NCBI GenBank assembly: GCA_009929315.1
Contig: SAAS01000002.1
Span: 62,001-126,000, forward strand
Source of the DNA: Clostridia bacterium
GTDB lineage: Bacteria > Bacillota > Clostridia > Oscillospirales > Oscillospiraceae
Length of the DNA stretch: 64,000 nucleotides
Direction: 5' to 3'
Shown: positions 8,216-16,140 of the stretch, piece after piece
Layout of the letters: each line of letters begins with the position of its first letter
Position numbering within the stretch: the stretch's first letter is position 1
The notes under the pieces: generated by a model
What the model saw: only the letters and a program-made list of their open reading frames with translations
Told to the model about the DNA's origin: nothing
Databases searched by the model: none
Made by a program: the position numbers and the translations under genes

Positions 8216-8268
8216 TAATTAGTCGCAAAAGATAAAATCTTGCAGTAATCAGTCGAAATAAGTCGAAT
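8216..8268. repeat. Short direct repeats TAATYAGTCGMAA, three copies
   Basis: TAATTAGTCGCAA (from 8216), TAATCAGTCGAA (from 8246) and ATAAGTCGAA (from 8258) lie just upstream of the candidate phage promoter. The last two form a near-tandem 10-bp repeat. Their position suggests binding sites for a regulator of the structural operon. An attachment-site role is also possible, since they sit at the phage/host border. Confidence 0.45.
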
Positions 8269-8277
8269 ACATGAATG

Positions 8278-8315
8278 AAAAAAACCGCTGCCAAGTTATA
8301 ACAAGGCCGCGGTTT
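8278..8315 (-). terminator. Intrinsic terminator
   Basis: The stem AAACCGC..GCGGTTT is extended by an inner GCC/GGC pairing and is followed on the minus strand by seven T. It lies downstream of the RNA gene at 8351-8634 and shields the phage operon from read-through. Confidence 0.65.
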
Positions 8316-8350
8316 GCATTTTATATTAAAAGACATAAATGGGTACCGAT

Positions 8351-8634
8351 AAAAAAGACCGGCGCCGTAAGCGCCGGTCGAGCCCGCTATTGCCGTGGGA
8401 GCTTTGTAAGAACCTGCACGTAATTGCAGGTGGGTCGCCTCTCCGCTGTTGCTCTGCTTCCAACGTCCGAAAACGGTCAAAGCCGCCTCGGGAGGCCTGC
8501 AATTCACAGCGGACGCGTTCGGCGTCCCTTATGATAGATGTGGGTTTTAAAAAGCCCCTCACGCACACAGCAGGTTCCGAAAAACCGCTGTGCCAATCAG
8601 CGAAACGAACGCGCAAAGCGCAGTTTACGTCCGC
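8351..8634 (-). ncRNA. Structured non-coding RNA, possibly 6S RNA
   Basis: A stretch without a plausible gene is bounded by a strong promoter (8641-8669) and an intrinsic terminator (GACCGGCGC/GCGCCGGTC plus T6, 8351-8379), giving an RNA of about 284 nt. It folds richly. A long-range stem pairs CGUG(A)GGGGCUUU with AAAGCUCCCACG. Inside it AAUUGCAGG can pair with CCUGCAAUU, which alternatively forms a local hairpin CCUGC..GCAGG. Two further hairpins are GGACGC/GCGUCC and, near the 5' end, CACAGCGGUU/AACCUGCUGUG. One long closed arm with a 3'-side bubble hairpin recalls 6S RNA, but the RNA is long for 6S. The tmRNA, SRP and RNase P signature sequences are absent. Confidence 0.5.
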
Positions 8635-8640
8635 GACTTA

Positions 8641-8669
8641 ATTATACAGCCAAAGCCCGATAAAATCAA
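8641..8669 (-). promoter_or_regulatory. Promoter of the structured RNA
   Basis: On the minus strand TTGATT and a perfect TATAAT are 17 bases apart. Transcription should start near 8634. This near-consensus housekeeping promoter predicts an abundant transcript. Confidence 0.7.
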
Positions 8670-8709
8670 AGAAATAATAATAGAAAATTCTTCCTCTTAC
8701 AGGAACATC

Positions 8710-8988
8710 TTATTCCTCTTCTTCGTCAAAAAGAACAGCGGCGAATAATTCGTAAACTTCCTCAAGCTCATCGGGGTTATCAATAGAGCCTAAAATTTCT
8801 TCTCCGTTTTCTTCTATGACTTTCAGTATGATAAGGCCGTAGTCATCATTATCCTCATCTATATCGGTAGGAAGAAACGCCATGTAGTAGCAGCCCTTGT
8901 GTTCCAGTGTATGCAGGTGCTCAAGAACATATTCGTTTCCTTCGTCATCGGTAATGGTAATAAAATCGCTTCCAAAATTTTCGTTCAT
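8710..8988 (-). CDS. DUF1292 family protein (YrzB-like)
   Basis: A 92-residue very acidic protein typical of the DUF1292 family in Firmicutes. It starts MNENFGSDFITITDDEGNEY, continues with the conserved HTLEHKGCYYMAFLP strand, and ends in a Glu/Asp-rich tail (YELFAAVLFDEEEE). ATG 8988 follows GGGAGG; an in-frame upstream ATG at 9018 lacks such a site. The cellular role of this family is unknown. In many Firmicutes it is near ruvX and alaS, which are not seen here. It is the first host-type gene next to the phage cluster. Confidence 0.8.
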   Translation of the reverse strand: MNENFGSDFITITDDEGNEYVLEHLHTLEHKGCYYMAFLPTDIDEDNDDYGLIILKVIEENGEEILGSIDNPDELEEVYELFAAVLFDEEEE

Positions 8989-9087
8989 AGTGTGTGCCTC
9001 CCTTAAGTTGCAGGCCAAGCCGACATTACGCTCTGCCGTTAACTTATTTTACCCCAAGCCTCGGGAAAAATCAATCCCAAAGCATTG

Positions 9088-9420
9088 CTATGAACCTAAG
9101 TCCTCAAGCGTCATCATAAGCCGCTCTCTCGAATAGAGCTTAATGCCGGTTTCTAAAAGTGTCCTGTCGAGCTCACGGAGCGTCGAAACCTGGATGTCCG
9201 TTACCGTCATCGGACAAGTGGGGTCATTTTCTACGAAAATGGCAACAAATCCCTCATATTCTCGCAACACATAGCATATACTGTTTGTTTCCGCCATCGC
9301 TCCGACAGCCGCCTCCTTGTTTACCCCTCTGCTTTCAAAATCATCAAAGACGAACGCGGCAAAGAATATGGTAGCAATACACAGCAAACCCATAGTCAGT
9401 ATTTTAAATTTAAATTTCAA
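9088..9420 (-). CDS. BofC C-terminal-like small membrane-anchored protein
   Basis: A 110-residue protein beginning at TTG 9420, seven bases after GGAGG; the upstream frame has no ribosome site. Residues 8-26 form one membrane segment or uncleaved signal (LTMGLLCIATIFFAAFVF). The exported part reads YVLREYEGFVAIFVENDP, then SRERLMMTLEDLGS, matching the BofC C-terminal-like domain of short clostridial proteins. BofC regulates forespore signalling in Bacillus, but the short clostridial members are not characterised. A 210-base gap to the divergent PBP gene must hold the promoters of both; I see no clear sigma-G or sigma-K box. Confidence 0.65.
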   Translation of the reverse strand: MKFKFKILTMGLLCIATIFFAAFVFDDFESRGVNKEAAVGAMAETNSICYVLREYEGFVAIFVENDPTCPMTVTDIQVSTLRELDRTLLETGIKLYSRERLMMTLEDLGS

Positions 9421-9629
9421 ATCACATGCCTCCAAATAAGTATTTATCTGAATTATTCCCTTTATATATGGAACTAAACGATTTTTTGGCAAAAATAAAT
9501 CTGCAAATGTACTACCTCTTTCCGGCATAACATGGTATAATAACATTCAAATTACATCACATTACCAAAAACAAACCGCTGTCTTCGTGATAATTTACAG
9601 TTTTATATATCCCAACGGAGGTTCTCAGA

Positions 9630-11792
9630 ATGAACAAAAAGGATGCCAAATCCGTCGCAAAAGCTGCTGCCAATACTACCGCAGGAACGATTACGGGCTT
9701 GTTGCGCGTTATCCTAAAGGTCTTGGCCACCTTGCTTCTGATTTTTATCACCACAGGTCTGCTTTTCACCTGTATTTTTGCCTATTACGTCAAAACCAAC
9801 CTATCCGACGATTTGGACATTTCTCTCGAGGATATGACCCTAAACCTCGCCAGCACCATCTATGGTTTGGATGAAAACGGCGACTATGTATCCATAGCCT
9901 CTCTTCACGGCAACGAGAACCGTATCTGGGTGGACTACGAGAATATTCCCAAAAACATTGAGTATGCCGCCGTTGCCATCGAGGACAAGCGCTTTTATGA
10001 CCACAAGGGAGTTGACTGGTACAGAACAGCAGCTGCCTTCGGCAATATGTTCCTCAGTATGAAAAACGATTTCGGCGGTTCAACCCTGACACAGCAGCTT
10101 ATAAAAAACCTTACCAAGGAAGACGACATAACGGTTCAGCGAAAAATTCTCGAAATTTTCCGCGCTTTAAAGTTTGAAAAAATGTACACCAAGGACCAGA
10201 TCATGGAGTGGTACCTTAACGTCAGCTTTTTCGGAGAGAACTGCAACGGTGTCGCAACTGCGGCAAAAACCTATTTTGATAAGGACGTTTGGGATTTGGA
10301 TCTTGCCGAATGCGCGAGCATAGTCGGCATAACCAACAATCCTTCAAAATACGATCCCTATATCAGCCGCTCCAACAACAAAAAGCGTCAGGAATTGATA
10401 CTTCAGGAGATGTACAGTCAAGGCTACATCACTCAGGACGAGTACAATGCAGCTGTAGCCGAAGAGCTTGTCTTCAAGCGCGGCGAAAACGAAGAATATC
10501 AGATGACGATTAACAGCTATTATGTCGATACCGTAATCGAAGACGTTAAGGAAGACCTCATGGAGGAAAAGGGCATCAGCTCCGACACCGCTGAGAATCT
10601 CATTTATAACGGCGGTCTGCAGATTTATTCCTGTCTCGACATGAAAGCTCAAAACATAGTGGACGGTGTTTATCTGGATGCCGCAAACTTCCCGACCGTT
10701 AAATCTCCGGCCGGCGAATCGCTCCAATCCGCTGTTGTTATTCTTGACCCCTACACCGGAGAAATCAAAGCCCTGTCAGGCGGAATCGGAGAAAAAACAG
10801 GCAACCTGATTTTCAACAGAGCGGTTGACGCTCTGCGTCCTCCCGGCTCATCAATAAAACCAATCGCCGTCTACGGTCCGGCTATCGATCAGGGGCTCAT
10901 CTCCCCCTCAACACTGGTTGATGACAATCCGGACTTGAAATTGAGCGGAACAAGCTGGTATCCCAGAAATGCGGGCGGCGGCAACGAGGGTGTTATTACG
11001 ATTCAGGAAGCCCTCACGAAATCCATCAACACCGTGTCCGCCCAAATTCTTGACAAGCTGACGCCTTCTGTTTCGTTCAACTACCTTAAGGACCGTCTGG
11101 GTTTTGTTACCCTTGCGGATTCCGACAGAGACTATGCTCCTCTTGCGCTTGGTCAGCTCACAAACGGCGCAACCGTTCGCGAAATGGCTCAAGCGTATGA
11201 CTCCTTCGCCAACGACGGTGTGTTCACTTATGCCCGCTCTTATACCCACATAACTGATTCAGATGGAAACACGGTTTTAGATAACCCTGCGGAAACCATC
11301 GTTGCTTTCAAAGCCAACACTGCTTGGACAATAACCTATATGCTTAACATCGCGGCAACCTACGGTACCGGCTCCGAATCCTATCTCGGGAATATGCCCC
11401 ATGCCGGTAAAACCGGTTCCAGCTCAGATTATTGCGATCGTTGGTTTGTCGGCTTCACTCCCTATTATGTTGCAGCCGTATGGACAGGCTATGATACTCC
11501 TGCCCGCATGTATGTTACCGGTAACCCCTCTGCGCAAATATGGCAGAAAATAATGTATAAGCTCAACGACGGACTGCCTTACAAAGCCTTTAAGACACCG
11601 AGCTTTTCCGGTCCCACAAACATCTTTGGCGAGTTGTCCGAAACCCCAAGCCCCTCCCCCTCCGAAGAGTCCTCCGAAAGTCCGTCAGACAGCGGTGACG
11701 CATCCGAAACTGATATCCCGTCGCCGACTCCGACAGCCCCCACGCCTTCTCTTCCCGTAACGCCGAGCCCGTCAGCGTCAGCTGCGGCTTAA
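9630..11792 (+). CDS. Class A penicillin-binding protein (PBP1-type)
   Basis: A 720-residue bifunctional peptidoglycan synthase. A membrane anchor lies at about residues 27-52. The GT51 transglycosylase domain has the catalytic Glu in AIEDKRFYDHKG (near 118) and GGSTLTQQLIKNL. The transpeptidase domain has SxxK in PPGSSIKPIA (near 407), SxN in KSINTVSAQ, and KTGSS near 592. The last 60 residues are a Pro/Ser/Thr/Glu-rich tail (TPSPSPSEESSESPSDS), probably a flexible wall-spanning linker. ATG 9630 follows CGGAGG. The gene is monocistronic and ends in a strong terminator. Confidence 0.93.
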   Translation: MNKKDAKSVAKAAANTTAGTITGLLRVILKVLATLLLIFITTGLLFTCIFAYYVKTNLSDDLDISLEDMTLNLASTIYGLDENGDYVSIASLHGNENRIWVDYENIPKNIEYAAVAIEDKRFYDHKGVDWYRTAAAFGNMFLSMKNDFGGSTLTQQLIKNLTKEDDITVQRKILEIFRALKFEKMYTKDQIMEWYLNVSFFGENCNGVATAAKTYFDKDVWDLDLAECASIVGITNNPSKYDPYISRSNNKKRQELILQEMYSQGYITQDEYNAAVAEELVFKRGENEEYQMTINSYYVDTVIEDVKEDLMEEKGISSDTAENLIYNGGLQIYSCLDMKAQNIVDGVYLDAANFPTVKSPAGESLQSAVVILDPYTGEIKALSGGIGEKTGNLIFNRAVDALRPPGSSIKPIAVYGPAIDQGLISPSTLVDDNPDLKLSGTSWYPRNAGGGNEGVITIQEALTKSINTVSAQILDKLTPSVSFNYLKDRLGFVTLADSDRDYAPLALGQLTNGATVREMAQAYDSFANDGVFTYARSYTHITDSDGNTVLDNPAETIVAFKANTAWTITYMLNIAATYGTGSESYLGNMPHAGKTGSSSDYCDRWFVGFTPYYVAAVWTGYDTPARMYVTGNPSAQIWQKIMYKLNDGLPYKAFKTPSFSGPTNIFGELSETPSPSPSEESSESPSDSGDASETDIPSPTPTAPTPSLPVTPSPSASAAA

Positions 11793-11800
11793 AATAACAA

Positions 11801-11844
11801 AAACGCCTGCAGTCCTTTCGTAAGGACTGCAGGCATTTTTGTTT
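11801..11844. terminator. Bidirectional intrinsic terminator
   Basis: A 13-bp perfect stem (GCCTGCAGTCCTT/AAGGACTGCAGGC) has T-runs on both sides: ATTTTTGTTTT on the plus strand and GTTTTTGTTATTTT on the minus strand. It ends the PBP transcript and the minus-strand transcript coming from acpP. Confidence 0.85.
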
Positions 11845-11876
11845 TCAATATGACAGGTAATGTCGCCCAGAAAATA

Positions 11877-11935
11877 TAAGAGCATCTCCGCTCGCTTTTC
11901 GGCAAGTCTGCCGTCAAGCAAGAAAGATGCTCTTA
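11877..11935 (-). other. Inverted repeat downstream of acpP
   Basis: Eleven-base arms TAAGAGCATCT and AGATGCTCTTA are separated by 37 bases. On the minus strand the downstream arm runs into a T-rich stretch. It could be a weak terminator or processing site 65 bases after acpP. The stretch 11845-11999 shows no convincing gene. Confidence 0.35.
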
Positions 11936-11999
11936 TCAAATCATATTCTCCCAAAAACTCCGCGAAGCATCGTTTATCTCAGCTTCGGCGTTCTTGGTT

Positions 12000-12254
12000 C
12001 TACATCGGTCTTTTCAGCTGCTTTTCAATAAACACGACAATTTGCCCGACAGTCACAAGTTCGCTTGCGTCGTCATTGGAAATTATAATGTTATATCCCT
12101 CTTCAAGGGTCATAATCAGCTCAACAACGTCAAGCGAATCGGCGCCGAGGTCTTGGACAATCCTGGTGTTTTCCGTAATCAAGTCGGGGCTGATTTCAAG
12201 CTGTTTTGCCAGTGTTTTTCTTATGGTTTCGTAAATCGAATAATAATCTCCCAC
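12000..12254 (-). CDS. acpP: Acyl carrier protein
   Basis: An 84-residue acyl carrier protein. The phosphopantetheine attachment site is the Ser in LGADSLDVVELIMTLEE (near residue 41), with the usual helix I (YETIRKTLAKQLEI) and helix III. It carries the growing chain in type II fatty acid synthesis in the cytosol. The location is unusual: it follows khpB, 47 bases downstream, rather than being beside fabF, fabD or rnc. Possibly it is a second, dedicated carrier protein, but the sequence is a normal AcpP. Confidence 0.88.
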   Translation of the reverse strand: MGDYYSIYETIRKTLAKQLEISPDLITENTRIVQDLGADSLDVVELIMTLEEGYNIIISNDDASELVTVGQIVVFIEKQLKRPM

Positions 12255-12301
12255 ATTACGGCGGTCTAGCCGCCCCTCACCTCTGTTCTTTTTTAATTCT
12301 T

Positions 12302-12964
12302 TTAATCCTGGGTTTTTGCCTTCTCGCAGGATATGACAACTCTGCGGTTCGGCTCAACACCCGTCGAACCTGTTGTAACTCCGGGATAATCCTGGAGCGC
12401 AGTATGAATAACGTGGCGTTCATATGAATTCATGGGCTCAAGCGCCATGCTTCTGCGATACTTGAGAGCTTTAGCTGCCATTTTTTCCGCAAGATGGACA
12501 AGTGATTCTTCGCGCTTGCTGCGGTAATTTTCCGCGTCAATGCAAATGTGGATACGTTCCTCACTCCCGCGGTTGACAGCGTAATTTGTCAGGTGCTGAA
12601 TCGCGTCAAGGGTTTCTCCTCTTCTGCCGATTATCGCGCCCATACCGTCACCGCGAAGCTCCACCGTAACGGAACCGTCTTCTTTTGCCCCGAGCTCGAT
12701 TTGAGCATCAACACCCATGCGGCTCAAAAGTCCTTCAAGAAAGCATTTTGCCTTTTCGGCAACGCCTTCCGCGGTGGATATGTCCGGAACATCATAGGTA
12801 ACCTTAACAACGGCGGGAGTGGAGCCGATTCTTAAAAAGCCGCTTTTTGAGCGCTCAAGTATTTCTATTGAGACTTCATCTCTCTGAAGACTTAGCTGAC
12901 GGAGAGCGGAAGCAATAGCCTCCTCCTCTGTTTTACCCGTCACTTCAATTGAATTTTGCATCAT
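12302..12964 (-). CDS. khpB: KhpB/Jag RNA-binding protein
   Basis: A 220-residue protein with the Jag layout. The Jag N-terminal domain covers residues 1-50 (IEVTGKTEEEAIASALRQL). A KH domain follows with IIGRRGETLDAIQHL (GRRG loop), and an R3H domain with SYERHVIHTALQDYPGV is at the C-terminus. It binds RNA and affects cell elongation and division in Firmicutes, often with KhpA. ATG 12964 is favoured because AAAGGA lies 9 bases upstream; ATG 12961 or the start at 12973 are alternatives. It lies downstream of yidC as in most Firmicutes. Confidence 0.9.
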   Translation of the reverse strand: MMQNSIEVTGKTEEEAIASALRQLSLQRDEVSIEILERSKSGFLRIGSTPAVVKVTYDVPDISTAEGVAEKAKCFLEGLLSRMGVDAQIELGAKEDGSVTVELRGDGMGAIIGRRGETLDAIQHLTNYAVNRGSEERIHICIDAENYRSKREESLVHLAEKMAAKALKYRRSMALEPMNSYERHVIHTALQDYPGVTTGSTGVEPNRRVVISCEKAKTQD

Positions 12965-13127
12965 TATGACCATTCCTTTCGCGGCGCCAAACAGGAAAGC
13001 AGCCCAAAACAGCGATTATTTGACTTATGATTGAAATCTCGGCTTCTGGGCACATAATTGGCGCATAAGACAAAGCTTGGAATATTCAAACCCTATCTTT
13101 CATCGTTAAATCTTCGTTAACGGGAAT

Positions 13128-14405
13128 CTATGCGTCATTTCCGGTATCGATGTTATCGTTTCCGGTATCCTGCGCATATTCACTGTCGACCGCTTCATCG
13201 ACAGCCGAAACCGCGGCAGCCGCCGCAGTTGCTTCTTCCGCCCCTTCGGGGTTAACGTAGCGGTCCTCAACATAGGCTCTGCCTCTGGCATAGCGGCGAT
13301 TGCCGACCTGCGAATCGGGCGTTTCGTTTGAAAGCCCGAGAGCAGCGCGGCGAGCTGCTTTCTCCTCGGATCTTTCAGCCGCGAGTCTCTCGTTGCTCTG
13401 TGCCTTGGCAGATGCCTGAATTTTCTTCTTGCTGGTATTTTTGTTTATTTCTGTTGCGCCCAGAGCTTTGAGTCTTTCCGTTTCAAGGCGTTTCTTTTCA
13501 AGCTCCGTTTCGCGGGCGCGAAGTCTTTCCCTGCGTTCGGCGTCCTCTTTATCCAGCATTTTTCCGTAGTAGCTGTTCAAAATCGCGTCCTGAATGATGG
13601 CAAGAACGCTGTTTGCAATCCAGTAGATGCCCAATGCTGCAGGCATTACGAAGCCGATGTATACAGATACGAAGGGCATCATGTACATCATCATCTTCAT
13701 CTGTCCCTGCTGCTGTGCGGCTGTGGGGTTTGCGGCGTTGCTCACTTTCATGGAGAAGAAGGAAAGTGCTCCCGATACGAGCGGTATGAGGAAAAGCCCC
13801 AGTGCGGGAGCCCAGCTCGAAGTCTGGCTCCAATCCACTTCTAAGAAGAACTTGAAGCTCGGAGTATCTCCGAGGTTCATTCCCAAAAATCCGAAATCCA
13901 GATTGACAAGTTTATCGGAGATACTCGCGAAGTCCGCAAAATGCTCATGGACGAAACTCGCCATTTGAAGCTGTGCATAACCGCCGGTGGGAATTGTCCC
14001 TCCCAAGCTGGTAATTGTAGTTTTAATAGTGTCAAACTGCTCTGAGGAGATCCCCATCATGGTTGTAAACGGGTTGCGGATAACGCTGTAAAGCATGAAG
14101 AGGATTATCATTGGAATCATCGACCAGAGGCAGCCCGACATGGGGTTGATTTTTTCTTCCTTGTAGAGCTTTGATACTTCCTCTTGGTATTTTGCCTTGT
14201 TTCCCTCGTGCCTTTTTTCAAGTTCCTTCATATAGGGCTGCAGACGCGCCGAACGCATCATGCTGTGCTTGCTCCTCATCATCGGGTAGAGGAGAATCAG
14301 CTTGAGCGCCACGGCAAAAAGAATAATGGCAAGACCGTAATTCTGTGTGAAATTATAAAAGGCCATTAAGAGCCAGGCAAAGGGTGCGGTAATAAATGCA
14401 GTCAT
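13128..14405 (-). CDS. yidC: YidC/Oxa1 membrane protein insertase
   Basis: A 425-residue insertase of the Gram-positive type. It has about five membrane segments between residues 1 and 285 (LAIILFAVALKLILLYPMM; WSMIPMIILFMLYSVI; ALGLFLIPLVSGALSFFSM; MPFVSVYIGFVMPAALGIY). The conserved basic loop is PMMRSKHSMMRSARLQPYMK. No lipobox is present, so it differs from SpoIIIJ lipoprotein forms. The last 140 residues are a long charged, Arg/Glu-rich and then Ala/acidic tail, longer than usual; such tails can bind ribosomes. It inserts membrane proteins alone or with SecYEG. Confidence 0.93.
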   Translation of the reverse strand: MTAFITAPFAWLLMAFYNFTQNYGLAIILFAVALKLILLYPMMRSKHSMMRSARLQPYMKELEKRHEGNKAKYQEEVSKLYKEEKINPMSGCLWSMIPMIILFMLYSVIRNPFTTMMGISSEQFDTIKTTITSLGGTIPTGGYAQLQMASFVHEHFADFASISDKLVNLDFGFLGMNLGDTPSFKFFLEVDWSQTSSWAPALGLFLIPLVSGALSFFSMKVSNAANPTAAQQQGQMKMMMYMMPFVSVYIGFVMPAALGIYWIANSVLAIIQDAILNSYYGKMLDKEDAERRERLRARETELEKKRLETERLKALGATEINKNTSKKKIQASAKAQSNERLAAERSEEKAARRAALGLSNETPDSQVGNRRYARGRAYVEDRYVNPEGAEEATAAAAAVSAVDEAVDSEYAQDTGNDNIDTGNDA

Positions 14406-14432
14406 AGGGATTCTCCTATCAGGTATAATCGG

Positions 14433-14651
14433 TTAAGGCACCGGATCATAGAAATCGTGTTCACCTGTGTGGAAAGGGTGACACCTGCTAAGGCGTTTCA
14501 GGGCGAGCCACGAACCTTTGGCGGCGCCGTACTTCTCCAACGCCTCGAGGGCATACTGGGAACAGGTCGGAACAAATCTACAGCTGGGTTTAGTATATGG
14601 AGATATGTTCCTTCGATAAAATTTCACGAGTGCAATCAAGAATTTTTTCAT
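14433..14651 (-). CDS. yidD: Membrane protein insertion efficiency factor YidD
   Basis: A 72-residue protein with the full YidD signature: [20 protein letters not shown], then [21 protein letters not shown]. Two conserved Cys and the C-terminal HPFH block are intact. It is a small membrane-surface protein that aids YidC-dependent insertion. Its start overlaps the end of rnpA by 4 bases, and yidC follows 27 bases downstream, so the three are one operon. Confidence 0.95.
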   Translation of the reverse strand: MKKFLIALVKFYRRNISPYTKPSCRFVPTCSQYALEALEKYGAAKGSWLALKRLSRCHPFHTGEHDFYDPVP

Positions 14652-15010
14652 TCTTTTTCCCCGCTTTTCGGTTCATCGCACAAAATTCCAAGTCGTGAAC
14701 AGGCAAATAAAAATGCCTTTTCCAGTTCAGCGTAGCTCACAAAAGGGCTTTTCTGCCTTGCCACCACAACCACATCCAAGCCTTTCAGCAAACGGTTTTC
14801 ATTGAGGCGGTAAATTTCCTTGAGACGTCGCCTCACGCGGTTGCGGCAGACAGCATTGCCGATTTTTGTGCTGACTGTTAAGCCAAGCTGGTTGTAGCTT
14901 CTGTTTGTTCTGCGAAAATAGACGACAAGCGAAGGGGTAGCAACGCTTTTTCCTTTTGCATACAGGCGGCGGAACTCATGGTTTTTCTTCATTGAAACCG
15001 AAAATTTCAA
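14648..15010 (-). CDS. rnpA: Ribonuclease P protein component
   Basis: A 120-residue basic protein with the RNR motif of RnpA ([18 protein letters not shown]) and the N-terminal [15 protein letters not shown]. It assists the RNase P RNA in 5' tRNA maturation. The start is TTG 15010, nine bases after AAAGGA; ATG 14992 is an alternative lacking a site. It lies between rpmH and yidD, the classical order near the Firmicutes origin. Confidence 0.93.
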   Translation of the reverse strand: MKFSVSMKKNHEFRRLYAKGKSVATPSLVVYFRRTNRSYNQLGLTVSTKIGNAVCRNRVRRRLKEIYRLNENRLLKGLDVVVVARQKSPFVSYAELEKAFLFACSRLGILCDEPKSGEKE

Positions 15011-15158
15011 ATTTCACAGTCCTTTCGCCCTCAAACACAAACGGTAAAACACCTAAAGGGCGGAAAACTCCGCCCTGAAAAATCGGTATTAAGCGGTACA
15101 CTCCGCCCCAAAAAAATTAATTGCCGAGTCCATTTCACAGTGCACCCTGCTCACAGGA

Positions 15159-15293
15159 TTAGTATGAAAGTTTAGCTCTGCCTTTTGCTCTGCGACGGGC
15201 GAGAACCTTGCGGCCATTCTTTGTAGCCATTCTCTTGCGGAAACCATGCTCCTTCTGAGCATGACGCTTTTTGGGCTGATAGGTACGAACCAT
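15159..15293 (-). CDS. rpmH: 50S ribosomal protein L34
   Basis: A 44-residue very basic protein, [20 protein letters not shown] then [19 protein letters not shown] and KLSY, which is canonical L34. ATG 15293 follows an AAGGAAGG site. The leader is long (about 160 nt from the promoter at 15459-15488) and includes a small CCGA/TCGG hairpin. dnaA is not upstream as in many Firmicutes; the neighbour is queT. Confidence 0.97.
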   Translation of the reverse strand: MVRTYQPKKRHAQKEHGFRKRMATKNGRKVLARRRAKGRAKLSY

Positions 15294-15458
15294 TTTCCGT
15301 ACACCTTCCTTTCGTTGTATGGTACTCAACAGCGTCCTGGACGGAGCCGATTAATTCGGTCCCGTATCAGCCGCAGTAGTTGACAAAAACTTCTTGCGAA
15401 AAAACACTGATTCCGCAAGTTATCTGACACAAAATATTTATGGTCAGAAAGCTAAATT

Positions 15459-15488
15459 ATTATACAGTATGCTATCTTTCCGTGTCAA
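15459..15488 (-). promoter_or_regulatory. Promoter of the rpmH operon
   Basis: Perfect TTGACA and TATAAT are present on the minus strand with an 18-base spacer. Transcription would start near 15452, leaving a leader of about 160 nt before rpmH. The strength fits a ribosomal protein operon. Confidence 0.8.
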
Positions 15489-15533
15489 CAGAAATTTGCG
15501 TATCCAAAAGCTCCGTACGTTAAATATGAAACC

Positions 15534-16082
15534 CTATTGCAGTCTTGCGAAAAGTTCTGAGAGAGAGGAGCTTTTTGAAATATATCTCATAGCGGGTAAT
15601 CCTAAAGCAAGCATGACGACTGCCTCACCTAAGCCGACCTGTAACCCGTAAATTGCAAAGCCGGTCAAAAAGGCGTATTGTGTCGAGGTATAGGCAATCA
15701 CTGCGCCAACAATCGGAGCGTTGAACAGTACGGGCATAAGACAGGCGTAAACACAATCGCTCCACCCTGCCATGCTTTTTCTACGCGCACGTATACCGAT
15801 AGCCGCTGTACAAAGCCCTGAAAGCAGTGTTGCTAGAGAACCAAACACCACGTCCAACGGTCCGTAAGGACTTAGAATATTGGCAATGAGGCAACCTACA
15901 AAAAGTCCTATTGCAGACTCTGGGAAGAAAAACGGCAGTATACAAAGGACTTCCGAAATTCGTAACTCTAACGGTAAAATGGGCAGAGGAGAATAGCTTA
16001 TTGGGGCAAGCGCAAATGTCAGTGCGGCGTAGAGTGCGCCGATAACGGAGGCCGTTACAAGTTTTCTAAGGTTTTTTTTCAC
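15534..16082 (-). CDS. queT: QueT family queuosine-precursor transporter
   Basis: A 182-residue membrane protein of the QueT family (ECF substrate-binding type). It opens MKKNLRKLVTASVIGALYAA and carries the family block ELRISEVLCILPFFFPESA, followed by about five more hydrophobic segments. It imports a queuine precursor such as preQ1. The gene lies 58 bases after queH in the same direction, supporting a queuosine salvage role. I see no preQ1 riboswitch in the short gap. Confidence 0.85.
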   Translation of the reverse strand: MKKNLRKLVTASVIGALYAALTFALAPISYSPLPILPLELRISEVLCILPFFFPESAIGLFVGCLIANILSPYGPLDVVFGSLATLLSGLCTAAIGIRARRKSMAGWSDCVYACLMPVLFNAPIVGAVIAYTSTQYAFLTGFAIYGLQVGLGEAVVMLALGLPAMRYISKSSSLSELFARLQ

Positions 16083-16140
16083 GTCAAATAGTACCTTTCC
16101 ACGTTTTATCTGATAATTGGGCAGCCCGAGGGCGGCTTAT

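Noticed and set aside
8351..8634. tmRNA, SRP RNA or RNase P RNA identity for the structured RNA
   Set aside because: No tRNA-like end, no SRP hexaloop sequence GTCCGGAAGGAAGCAG, and no P RNA core GAGGAAAGTCC were found.
11777..11960. Possible small minus-strand gene downstream of acpP (MGEYDLIRASFLLDGRLAEK at its start)
   Set aside because: It would read through the bidirectional terminator at 11801-11844 into the PBP gene, and its start has poor spacing to any ribosome site. It may be a remnant, but it is not supported as a gene.
15294..15533. Replication origin upstream of rpmH
   Set aside because: No cluster of TTATCCACA-like DnaA boxes and no dnaA gene next to it; only the rpmH promoter and leader are visible.
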